The notes below the pieces were generated by a model. It had not been told where the DNA came from. It did not search any database and worked only from the letters and a program-made list of their open reading frames with translations. DNA of 64,000 bases, taken from assembly GCF_001189295.1 (NCBI RefSeq), contig NZ_CP012159.1, positions 2,122,001 through 2,186,000 of the forward strand. The letters are read 5' to 3'. This document shows, piece after piece, positions 1 through 8,801 of the stretch. The translations under genes and the position numbers were made by a program. Source of the DNA: Chondromyces crocatus (GTDB taxonomy: Bacteria; Myxococcota_A; Polyangia; Polyangiales; Polyangiaceae). Numbering within the stretch: position 1 is the stretch's first letter; every line of letters starts with the position of its first letter.

Positions 1-1737
1 GCCAGCTCACCTGCCGCCTTCCTCCTCTTCGGCGTCACCGGCTCCGGCAAGACCGAAGTCTACCTTCGCGCCATCGCCACCTGCCTCGCCCAGGGCCGCG
101 GCGCCCTGATGATGGTCCCCGAGATCGCCCTCACCCCCCAGGTCGTCGCTCGCTTCCGCGCCCGCTTCGGCGACGACCTCGCCGTCCTCCACAGCGGCCT
201 CAGCGACGCCGACCGCCACGCCATGTGGACCAGCCTCCGCACCGGCCGCGTCCGCGTCGCCATCGGCGCCCGCTCGGCCCTCTTCGCCCCCGTCCCCGAC
301 CTCGGCCTCATCCTCGTCGACGAAGAGCACGACGGCTCCTTCAAGCAAGAAGAAGGCGTCCGCTACCACGCCCGCGACATGGCCCTCCTCCGCGCCTACC
401 GCGCCGGCGCCGTCTGCGTCCTCGGCTCCGCCACCCCCTCCCTCGAATCCATCGCCCTCGTCCGCCGCGGCAAGCTCACCGAGCTTCGCCTCCCCGAGCG
501 CGCCCACCGCGAAGCCACCTTGCCCGAAGTCCACCTCGTCGACCTCCGCAAGTTCGGCGCTGGCCCCTCGGGCGACAAACTCATCTCCTTGCCCCTGCAC
601 CGCGCCATCGAGCAAGCCCTCAAGGCGAAGGACCAGATCATCCTCTTCCTGAACCGCCGCGGCTTCGCCCCCAGCGTCGTCTGCGAAGCCTGCGGCACCG
701 TCGAGACCTGCGCCTCCTGCTCCGTCGCGCTCACCTACCACCGCGGCCGAAGGGCCCCCCGCGCGACCCCTGGCCCGCACGTCGCCTCCGCGGCGCTCTC
801 CTCGGGCCAGACCGGCGAACTCCCTGGCCTCACCCCACCGCGCCCCCCCCCGCGCGGCAAGCTCCTCGTCCCCCCACCGGGCCACGACACCGACGACGAC
901 CACGTCCTCCGCGGCGGCCGCCTCCGCTGCCACTACTGCGACTACACCGGCCCGCTCCCCGACCGCTGCTCCGCGTGCAACGCCCCCTCCCTCGCCCTGG
1001 AGGGCCTCGGCACCGAGCGCCTCGAAGCCACCATCGCCGAATCCTTCCCCGAAGCCCGCGTCGGCCGCCTCGACCGCGACGTCGCCGGCGCCGACAAGAC
1101 CGAAGCCATCCTGAACCGCATGCGCGCTGGCGAGATCGACATCCTCGTCGGCACCCAGATGGTCACCAAGGGCCACGACCTCCCCAGCGTCACCCTCGTC
1201 GGCGTCGTCAACGCCGACGCCGCCTTGAGCATCCCCGACTTCCGCGCCGCCGAGCGCGGCTTCCAGCTCCTCGTCCAGGTCGCAGGCCGCGCAGGCCGCC
1301 GCGACCGACCTGGCCGCGTCCTCATCCAGACCCGCAACCCCCAGCACCCAGCCGTCGCCTTCGCTGCGGCCCACGACGTCGAAGGCTTCCTCCGCCGCGA
1401 GCTCGTCGACCGCCAGGAAGTCGGCTACCCCCCGTACTCCCGCCTCGCCCTGATCCGCGTCGACGCCCCTGACGAGCAAGTCGCCCGCGACGCCATCGGC
1501 CTCCTCGCCGCCCGCGCCCGCACCAGCCCCGAAGGCCTCGCCCGTCGCGTCGACGTCCTCGGCCCCTCGGCCGCTCCCATCGCCAAGCTCCGCAACCGCT
1601 ACCGCTTCCGCGTCCTCCTCCGCGCCGACGAACGCGGACCCCTGCGCGCCGCCGTCGCCGCCGTGAACGAAGCCAAGAACTCCATCGAACGCAGCGTCCG
1701 CATCGTGATCGACATCGACCCGGTCGCGATGCTCTGA
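1..1737 (+). CDS. priA: Primosomal protein N' (PriA helicase), 5'-truncated by window edge
   Basis: 3'->5' superfamily-2 DNA helicase that restarts stalled replication forks by loading the replicative helicase. The frame is open from base 1, so the N-terminal DNA-binding part lies outside the window. Visible are Walker A (GVTGSGKTEVYL, about residues 11-22 of the partial protein), the DEEHD box near residue 106, the GSATPS motif III, and the PriA zinc-binding cysteine clusters (CEACG..CASC, then CHYC..CSAC) inside the helicase core. Between the two cysteine clusters is an extra segment of about 60 residues rich in Pro/Arg/Gly, absent from typical PriA, where the clusters are close together. 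Codons are extremely C-ending. The helicase C-terminus looks complete, ending in VAML. Identification is secure; the role of the insert is unknown. Confidence 0.95.
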   Translation, partial: ASSPAAFLLFGVTGSGKTEVYLRAIATCLAQGRGALMMVPEIALTPQVVARFRARFGDDLAVLHSGLSDADRHAMWTSLRTGRVRVAIGARSALFAPVPDLGLILVDEEHDGSFKQEEGVRYHARDMALLRAYRAGAVCVLGSATPSLESIALVRRGKLTELRLPERAHREATLPEVHLVDLRKFGAGPSGDKLISLPLHRAIEQALKAKDQIILFLNRRGFAPSVVCEACGTVETCASCSVALTYHRGRRAPRATPGPHVASAALSSGQTGELPGLTPPRPPPRGKLLVPPPGHDTDDDHVLRGGRLRCHYCDYTGPLPDRCSACNAPSLALEGLGTERLEATIAESFPEARVGRLDRDVAGADKTEAILNRMRAGEIDILVGTQMVTKGHDLPSVTLVGVVNADAALSIPDFRAAERGFQLLVQVAGRAGRRDRPGRVLIQTRNPQHPAVAFAAAHDVEGFLRRELVDRQEVGYPPYSRLALIRVDAPDEQVARDAIGLLAARARTSPEGLARRVDVLGPSAAPIAKLRNRYRFRVLLRADERGPLRAAVAAVNEAKNSIERSVRIVIDIDPVAML

Positions 1738-1991
1738 GCGCGCCTCTCGGCCCTCTCCAGGGTCGCTTCACGACACAGCCGCCTCACGACACAGCCGCCT
1801 CACGGTCGCCTCACGGTCGCCTCACGCTCCCTGACCCATCGACCCGCCTCGGCATGAAGCCCAACGGTGCCACATGGTTTCACCCAGCAGGTGCACCAGA
1901 AAAGGCACCGACGAGCGATCACGCCATCAAGGCCACGCTGCGGTGTGGTTTCACCCGGCAGCTGCATCTGTGTGCTGTACAGCCGCCGAAT

Positions 1992-2023
1992 ATAACGAGC
2001 GGCGTATGTAACGGCCGCGTTAT
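1992..2023. promoter_or_regulatory. Inverted repeat ATAACG...CGTTAT in AT-richer DNA
   Basis: ATAACG at 1992-1997 is mirrored by CGTTAT at 2018-2023, with GGC/GCC matches further in and a TATGTAACG between the arms. It stands out from the GC-rich surroundings and lies in the long gap before the gene at 2754. It could be an operator or promoter; no consensus was matched. Confidence 0.3.
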
Positions 2024-2173
2024 GTACGGTTTTTCGGCGATCCATGGTCCACGGGCCTTCGACGTCGACGCTGGAGGAACGCGCCATGCCCGCAGGGCAC
2101 CGCGCGGCATGCAGCAGACGTCGCCTCGTGGTTGGCTCATCCCATCTCGATGTCGGATGTCGCTGCCTGATGA

Positions 2174-2404
2174 GCGGATGACACGGCCTTGCGACGGAGT
2201 GACCTGGCCTCGCGACTGGATGACGCGATCTCGTGACCGGGTGACGTGGGCTCGCGACGGAGTGACCTGGCCTCGCGACCGGGTGACGCGACCTCGCGAC
2301 CGGGTGACGTGGCCTCGCGACTGAATGACGCCGCCTGACGACCGGATGATGCCGCCTGACGACCGGATGACGCCGCCTGACGACCGGATGACGCCGCCTG
2401 ACGA
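2174..2404. repeat. 21-bp tandem repeat, 11 degenerate units
   Basis: Eleven consecutive 21-bp units built on CCGGRTGACG followed by a short variable block and CTCGCGA or CTGACGA. Units fall into two subtypes: units 1-7 carry the CTCGCGA end, and units 8-11 carry CGCCTGACGA and are almost identical to one another. A partial twelfth unit follows. Because 21 is a multiple of three, the array reads open in several frames, but the resulting low-complexity peptides (DRMTPPD; VVRRRHP) look spurious. Confidence 0.85.
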
Positions 2405-2753
2405 CCGGATGACGTGGGCGAACGCCCAGATGCCCTCGCCCCCTGCCCAGATGCCCTGCGCTTGCCCCTTCCTGCCTTCGCCATCTTGTCGGGCAGTATC
2501 TCCCCATCTCGCCCTACGAGCGCTTCTATGGCCCCATTCCGTGCCTTCCAGCCCCATCCACCTCTCTCCCAGGCAACGCTCACCTCTGCTCACATCAACC
2601 TCCAATTCTACATTTTCCGTTCACTCCTCCACTTGCACCGTACCGAACGGACCCTACCTTGACACCTCGCCGGCGCCTGAGGCCGAGCGCTGGCAGCCGA
2701 ACCGAACGCACCTCGGCCCATCACGACACGACCCAACGCCACTGGAGGGAACC

Positions 2754-3527
2754 ATGCCTGGAATCAGCGACTCCGCTCAGGTCGACGACCTGAAGATCCA
2801 CCTCGAGACCCTTCTCGCCGCCGACAACGCGCGCAAGCTCGTGCCGCAAGGCGAGACCACCACCGAGCAGCTACGCCGCGAGAGCGCCGTCTTTCGCCCC
2901 CGCATCCGCCTGCGCCTCGAACAGGTCTTGGCCGACCTCACCGCCCAGACCCCGGGCCTCAGCAACGCCGAGGTCGCCAAACTCACGGCCACCCGCAGCG
3001 GCCGTGACGCCGTCGACACCGGCATCGCTGCCCTCGCGCGCGTCGACGACCACCTCCAGTCGGTCACCAGCGAGCGCAACCCCCTCATCGCCAAGGCCTA
3101 CGGCGTCCACGGCCAGAACCCCGTCTCCTTCGGCGGCGTCCTGCGCAGCCTCGCCATGTGCCAGAAAGAAGACGACGCCCTCACGCTGCTCCCCGTCGAC
3201 GACCTGCGCCGCGAGCACCTCTTCACCCCCGTCGTCCGCAGCGCCGTCGACACCGCCTACACCGGCCTCCGCGCCGTGCTCGGCGAACGCGAAGCAACGC
3301 GCGGCGAACTCTCCCGCAGCTACGCCGTCAAGCAAGCCACCATCGACGAAGCCGTCTCCAGCATCGCCGCTGCACGCCAGCACCTCTACGCCAACCTCCC
3401 GGACCGCAAGGTCGACCGCAACCTCTACGACTACGGCTTCCGCCCCATCCACGTCACCACGGGCCGCCGCGCGAACGGCTCCACGCCGGACGTTGCGGAG
3501 CCCCCCGCCTCCTGTCCCATGACCTGA
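2754..3527 (+). CDS. Hypothetical protein, 257 aa
   Basis: The start is the ATG at 2754, five bases after a GGAGG. An in-frame opening further upstream only reads through the tandem repeat. The protein is soluble-looking, without signal peptide or membrane helix, and mostly alpha-helical in character (long Arg/Glu/Leu-rich runs such as RLRLEQVLADL and a C-terminal segment with SIAAARQHLYANLPDRKVDRNLYDYGF). The last ~20 residues are low-complexity. I do not recognise a family. Codon use is C-ending like priA, so it looks native. The neighbours give no functional hint. Confidence 0.75.
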   Translation: MPGISDSAQVDDLKIHLETLLAADNARKLVPQGETTTEQLRRESAVFRPRIRLRLEQVLADLTAQTPGLSNAEVAKLTATRSGRDAVDTGIAALARVDDHLQSVTSERNPLIAKAYGVHGQNPVSFGGVLRSLAMCQKEDDALTLLPVDDLRREHLFTPVVRSAVDTAYTGLRAVLGEREATRGELSRSYAVKQATIDEAVSSIAAARQHLYANLPDRKVDRNLYDYGFRPIHVTTGRRANGSTPDVAEPPASCPMT

Positions 3528-3540
3528 TCCCCGCCTCGCC

Positions 3541-3640
3541 GCGTCTCGCATCCCGCGCCTCCTGACGCGTCTCGCATCCCGCGCCTCCTGACGCGTCTCG
3601 CATCCCGCGCCTCCTGACGCGTCTCGCATCCCGCGCCTCC
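3541..3640. repeat. 26-bp perfect tandem repeat, 3.8 copies
   Basis: Three identical 26-bp units (3541-3566, 3567-3592, 3593-3618) and a 22-bp fourth. The unit starts GCGTCTCGCATCCCGCG and ends CCTCCTGAC. It begins 13 bases after the stop codon of the preceding gene and lies before the lipoprotein gene at 3731. The perfect identity suggests recent expansion. Confidence 0.9.
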
Positions 3641-3730
3641 CACCTGCACGTCACGCTTCACGCATCCATCCATCCACGCATGGCGTGACGTGCCGCGCCT
3701 TCCATCCGCGCGCCACTCCGGAGGAACCTG

Positions 3731-5914
3731 GTGGTACCGTTCCCTGGCATGACGCGCCCCCATTGCTCCCCGTCACGTCCCCTGGCACGCCGCTCTCTTC
3801 GCGCACGCGGCGTGGCGCTCGGCCTGGCCGCCCTCGCGCTCTGCGGCTGCGCGCCTTCCGCGCCCCCGCAAGCCAGGACGACGCCGACGGTACTCCCGAT
3901 CCGCCGACCCCCTCAGGTCGCGGCAGCGGCGCCCGTGTGGAAGATCGAAACCCTCGTCGACGTCATCCCTGCCGATGCCACGGTGGTCGCGCATCTCCCT
4001 CGCCCCGATGCCTTGCTCCAGCGCATGCCTCCGGCCCTCCTCGACGACTTCAGCGCGAGCATCCTGAGCGAGCTCGGCACCATGCCTGGCCTCGACACCA
4101 CACAGATCGGAGCGCTCGCCACGGCGTTCGACGACGCCGTGGTGTTCGTCGGACCCAGCGGTCACGACCCCGTGGATCCCGAGCGTCGGGTCTGCTCCGC
4201 GATCCGCTTCAAGGACCCGGCGCCCGTCGAACGGCTGCTCTCGCTGCCCATCTTCCGCAAGACGGGCGACGAACGCTTCGCGATCGAGCACGAGCAGCAG
4301 AAAGTCCTCGCCTACGGCGCCTGGCTCAAGAGCGCGCGCGTCGCCTTGCTCTGCCGCGAACCCAAGCTCCTCTCCACCGCCCTGCGCGTGGCCGACCAGC
4401 GCGAACCCTCGTTCCGCACCTCCCCCTTGTTCAAGCCCGAGCGCGCCGAAGGCGCCTGGGTGACGATGGACCTCGCCCGCTTCGTCGGGCGCTCGCCTGG
4501 CGCACCCGAAGCAGGATCGCGCCTCGCCGCCTCGTTCTCGGCGGAGCCTGGTGCGCCCAACATCGAGCTCCAGTTCGTCGGCCACGGCGGGCGCTTCCCG
4601 CCCCTCGGCGCCCTGCTCGCGCCCACCCGCCACACCATGATCACCCGGCTCCCGAAGGGCCCCGTCTCCGCCTTCAGCGTGTCGCTCCAGCGCATGCCGG
4701 GCAAAACGCTGGCCGACCTGTTCGTTGCCGCAGGCAGCTCCATGGAGACGGCCGGCGTGAGCTTCACAAGTCTCATGCTCAGCGGCCTCGGCCTCGACCT
4801 GCCCACCCTGGATGGCGCCCTCGGTGGCGAGGTCGCGCTCGGCCTCTATGTCGACCCGAAGCGTGCCCCGGAGGCAGGCAAAGACCGGGTCGACACGATC
4901 CACGAGACCTCCACGATGCTCCTCTCGGTGGCCACGGCCAGCGAGGCCGCCCGACAGAAGGTCTTCCAGGTCGCGCTCGCGCAGGCCAAGAAGAAGCCGA
5001 AGAGGTTCAGGGTGAAGGGCAACACCATCATCGCGGACGCGGAGAACGGGCAGGAGCTGCGCGCAGAGCTGCGGCCTGGACAGCTCTTGATCGGCACAGG
5101 CGATCGAAAGCTCGTCGCCGACCTCTTCGCGCGCTTCGGTCGCGAGGGCGAGACCCTGGGCGCGAGCCCCGCGTTCGCCGCGACCCGCGCGCAGACGCCT
5201 CCCGAAGGACACCTCCTCGCCTACCTGGATCCTGGCGTGCTGAGCGCTTCGATCGCGGGCGTCCCCGGCATCCCGCCGAGCGCGGCGGACCGATCCGGCG
5301 CGCTCCTCGCGCTCACGCTCGCCCCGAGCGACCGTGGACTCGAGTTCACGGCCACCAGCCACGGCGGCGTCAGCGCCCTCGGCGACAGCGCAGCCCTCGC
5401 GATCTTCGGCGTGCAGAGATACCTCGCCCGCGCCAAGACCGCCGAGGCGAAGAGCATGGTCACGGCCATGTTCCGCTCCGCGGCCGCCTCCTTCGAGCGA
5501 GAGCGGCTCCCTGCCAGCCTCTCCGGCTCGGGCAGCCCGTCCTCGATCAAGGCGGTCCACAAACTCTGCGGCGCCGCGAACGCCGTGCCGGCGAGCGTCC
5601 CGAAGGGGACGAAGTACGTGCCCAGCGAAAGCCCCGGACAAGACTTCAACCAGGGGGACGACGACACCGGGTGGCGCTGCCTGCGGTTCGCCGCGAGCGA
5701 CGCGATGTACTACCAGCTCGACTACCGCGCGGGCGGTGGATACAAGGGCCCCGCACGCGGCGGACCTGATCCGGGCAAAGACGGCTTCGAAGTCTCCGCC
5801 GAAGGCGACCTCGATGGCGACGGCAAGACCAGCTTGTTCACGAGGACCGGCCGCATCGTGAACGGCGAGCTGGTGCTCGACGAGTCGATGTTCATCGCCG
5901 ACGAGCTGGAGTAG
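3731..5914 (+). CDS. Large lipoprotein with pilin-like C-terminal domain
   Basis: The GTG at 3731 is chosen because GGAGG lies six bases upstream; an ATG at 3749 is the alternative. The N-terminus is basic, then hydrophobic (ALGLAALALCGC), with a lipobox Cys near residue 39, so the product is predicted to be a 727-aa lipoprotein. Most of the protein (about residues 65-600) is an unrecognised domain resembling DUF3352-type exported proteins (ADATVVAHLPRPDAL near its start). The last ~85 residues differ: GWRCLRFAASDAMYYQLDY, then GFEVSAEGDLDGDGKTS and a DELE end, which is the pattern of the globular C-terminus of deltaproteobacterial type IV pilins. The gene stands alone between repeats. Function unknown. 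Confidence 0.75.
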   Translation: MVPFPGMTRPHCSPSRPLARRSLRARGVALGLAALALCGCAPSAPPQARTTPTVLPIRRPPQVAAAAPVWKIETLVDVIPADATVVAHLPRPDALLQRMPPALLDDFSASILSELGTMPGLDTTQIGALATAFDDAVVFVGPSGHDPVDPERRVCSAIRFKDPAPVERLLSLPIFRKTGDERFAIEHEQQKVLAYGAWLKSARVALLCREPKLLSTALRVADQREPSFRTSPLFKPERAEGAWVTMDLARFVGRSPGAPEAGSRLAASFSAEPGAPNIELQFVGHGGRFPPLGALLAPTRHTMITRLPKGPVSAFSVSLQRMPGKTLADLFVAAGSSMETAGVSFTSLMLSGLGLDLPTLDGALGGEVALGLYVDPKRAPEAGKDRVDTIHETSTMLLSVATASEAARQKVFQVALAQAKKKPKRFRVKGNTIIADAENGQELRAELRPGQLLIGTGDRKLVADLFARFGREGETLGASPAFAATRAQTPPEGHLLAYLDPGVLSASIAGVPGIPPSAADRSGALLALTLAPSDRGLEFTATSHGGVSALGDSAALAIFGVQRYLARAKTAEAKSMVTAMFRSAAASFERERLPASLSGSGSPSSIKAVHKLCGAANAVPASVPKGTKYVPSESPGQDFNQGDDDTGWRCLRFAASDAMYYQLDYRAGGGYKGPARGGPDPGKDGFEVSAEGDLDGDGKTSLFTRTGRIVNGELVLDESMFIADELE

Positions 5915-5974
5915 CCGGCGCCTCGCGCAGACGCCTTGCCTTCAGGCACCTTGCGCGCGGGCGCTGCGTGAGCG

Positions 5975-6721
5975 CTACGGCGTGAGACGTCGGAGCTGTC
6001 GGCGTCGTCGTCGCAGCATCTCTTCGTAGCGCGTGCCGAGCCACCCGAGGAACGCCTCGTTCCACACGGGTCCAGCGGGCCAGGCGCTGGTGATCGCTTC
6101 GGCAATCTCCAGATCGCCGTACGCATACAGATCCATGAGCGCCGTGTGCACCTCGCGTGCAGTGCGTGCCTCGCTTGCCGTACCCGCCGCGCGTGCCGTG
6201 CTTGCAGCGCGCGCCGTCGGCTCGCCCTCGGACTCCCCTCCCTCCGCGAGCGCCTCGTCGCAGACGTAGTAGTTGCACGTCGCCGAGCGTCGCTCCGGCG
6301 CGATCGTGCAGCCCCGCGCCCCCAGGTACACACACCGACCCGGGAACGCGCGCCCCTCCACCTCGGCGGGCGGATTCCGCAGGATGGCGAGCCCTCGCGG
6401 CGACGGACGGAGCCTGCCTGCGCCGATCTCGTCGAGCAACCACCCCGCCCCACCGAGCTGCACGATGCGCCCGATGTCGGCCCACGCGACCGCGGGCGGC
6501 GCCGCGCAGCAACCAGCGAGCCCATGCGGGCACGCCATGCAGAGGCTCGCGTGGATCCGGGTGTGAGGCCCGGCGAGCTCGACGCGGATCGGCGTGCGCG
6601 CAGTGTCGGTCGTGGTCACGGTCTCCGAGGCCCTCGTCCCGGCGTCCGCCGGCGGGGGCGGAGCCGGGTGTACCACGTCCTGGCCAGAGGCCAGCCCGCG
6701 ACCCGTGAAACACCGCGTCAT
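5975..6721 (-). CDS. Cysteine-cluster protein, YkgJ-like
   Basis: The start at 6721 has GAGGGG five bases upstream and avoids overlapping the divergent gene at 6783; a longer frame reaches 6904. The 248-aa product has a cysteine pattern like the YkgJ/CxxCxxCC metal-binding family: CMACPHGLAGCC near residue 58, GRCVYLGARGC near 127, and CNYYVC near 150. It also has an Ala/Arg/Thr-rich low-complexity stretch (about 165-195). Members are thought to chelate iron or zinc, but their physiological role is poorly known. Family assignment is moderately sure. Confidence 0.6.
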   Translation of the reverse strand: MTRCFTGRGLASGQDVVHPAPPPPADAGTRASETVTTTDTARTPIRVELAGPHTRIHASLCMACPHGLAGCCAAPPAVAWADIGRIVQLGGAGWLLDEIGAGRLRPSPRGLAILRNPPAEVEGRAFPGRCVYLGARGCTIAPERRSATCNYYVCDEALAEGGESEGEPTARAASTARAAGTASEARTAREVHTALMDLYAYGDLEIAEAITSAWPAGPVWNEAFLGWLGTRYEEMLRRRRRQLRRLTP

Positions 6722-6782
6722 CGTGTCCCCTCGCGCACGCCGGACCTTTCCGACCCGCGGTCGGAGTGCTAGCGCCAGCACC

Positions 6783-8078
<1,296 letters not shown>

Positions 8079-8114
8079 TCCGTGGCGTGAACCCGCAGGG
8101 ACCGCCGCGGCCCG

Positions 8115-8801
8115 TCATCCGCCAGCGCCGCGGCGGCCTCCATCGCCCCGTGCCCCACGAGAAGACGCTCCCGAGGCGGAAGACAGCTTCCGGATGCGTG
8201 AACCGACCTTGCCACAGAAGCGCTCCAGCTCGGGGAGGCCGCGGAGTGCGTTGCGGCGCGACAGGAGGGGTAGAAGGGGCTGGACCAGAGCTTCGTAAGC
8301 CGGGCGCGATTTCTCTCGTTTCCCGCGCGAGCCAGGATCCGGCAGCATCCTGTCCGGCTCGGCAATCGCCTCGACATGCTTCACCTTGCTGTTCGCGGCC
8401 AGGAGCCAGCTCTCCGTGCGCTCGCGTGGAAGCACGATGACCACCGCGTCCGGCACCCCGCTGATCATCCAGTCTTTGACGTGATCGCAGAGGGGTTCGA
8501 GATCGTGCTCGCCTTCCTCGACGGCCCGGAGATGGGCGGTGACCTCGGGACTGCCACGCACGTCAGCGTCGACGTGCACGACAATGAGGTCGAGCGGAGA
8601 TGCGGAGAGTTCCGGCGCCTCCTTGAGAAACTTTCGCACGCCCTGCCACCCGGGTCCCGTCCTTGGCTGAAGACGGTCGCTGTCGGGCTGGAGCAGGGCG
8701 AACACGACCTGGCGTGGATGCACCAGCGCGCCCACGATCGCGCGCAGGACGGCGTCGTCCGTCGTCCCCTCGCAGATGATGCCCACGCGGATCGGTGTCA
8801 T
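8115..8801 (-). CDS. TOPRIM-like nuclease-type protein paired with ATPase
   Basis: The start codon ATG (8801-8799) overlaps the stop of the ATPase gene at 8798 in an ATGA, so the two are translationally coupled. The 228-aa protein begins RVGIICEGTTDDAVL, with the invariant Glu near residue 11, followed by LIVVHVDADV near 70-79, a DxD. This is the layout of TOPRIM-type domains such as DUF4276 and RloB/AbiL-like proteins. A second conserved block, VIVLPRERTESWLLA, matches the ESWLLA motif common in these families. The partner gene suggests an OLD-like, anti-phage or DNA-repair role. Codon use is less C-ending than in flanking genes, consistent with transfer. Confidence 0.65.
   Translation of the reverse strand: MTPIRVGIICEGTTDDAVLRAIVGALVHPRQVVFALLQPDSDRLQPRTGPGWQGVRKFLKEAPELSASPLDLIVVHVDADVRGSPEVTAHLRAVEEGEHDLEPLCDHVKDWMISGVPDAVVIVLPRERTESWLLAANSKVKHVEAIAEPDRMLPDPGSRGKREKSRPAYEALVQPLLPLLSRRNALRGLPELERFCGKVGSRIRKLSSASGASSRGARGDGGRRGAGG

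Larger units (their letters stand above)
1738..2753. other. 1-kb non-coding stretch with repeats and a palindrome
   Basis: No convincing gene lies here; the open frames across it are artefacts of repeats lacking stop codons. It holds two imperfect ~25-bp direct repeats (around 1872 and 1945, sharing GGTTTCACCC), a locally AT-richer palindrome at 1992-2023 and the 21-bp tandem array at 2174-2404. A 31-codon ORF (2086-2181) has a GGAGG eight bases before its ATG but no other support. The segment probably carries the promoter of the downstream gene. Confidence 0.5.

Noticed and set aside
7-1479. 490-codon open frame opposite priA
   Set aside because: Antisense shadow: priA has all helicase motifs in the plus strand, and the opposite frame is an Ala/Gly/Glu-rich by-product of C-ending codons.
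1800-2605. Long minus-strand frames across the 21-bp repeats
   Set aside because: They are open only because the repeat period is a multiple of three; the peptides are low-complexity and have no supported start.
5937-5948. Small hairpin TGCCT/AGGCA between convergent genes
   Set aside because: Only five base pairs with a two-base loop and no T-run; too weak to call a terminator.
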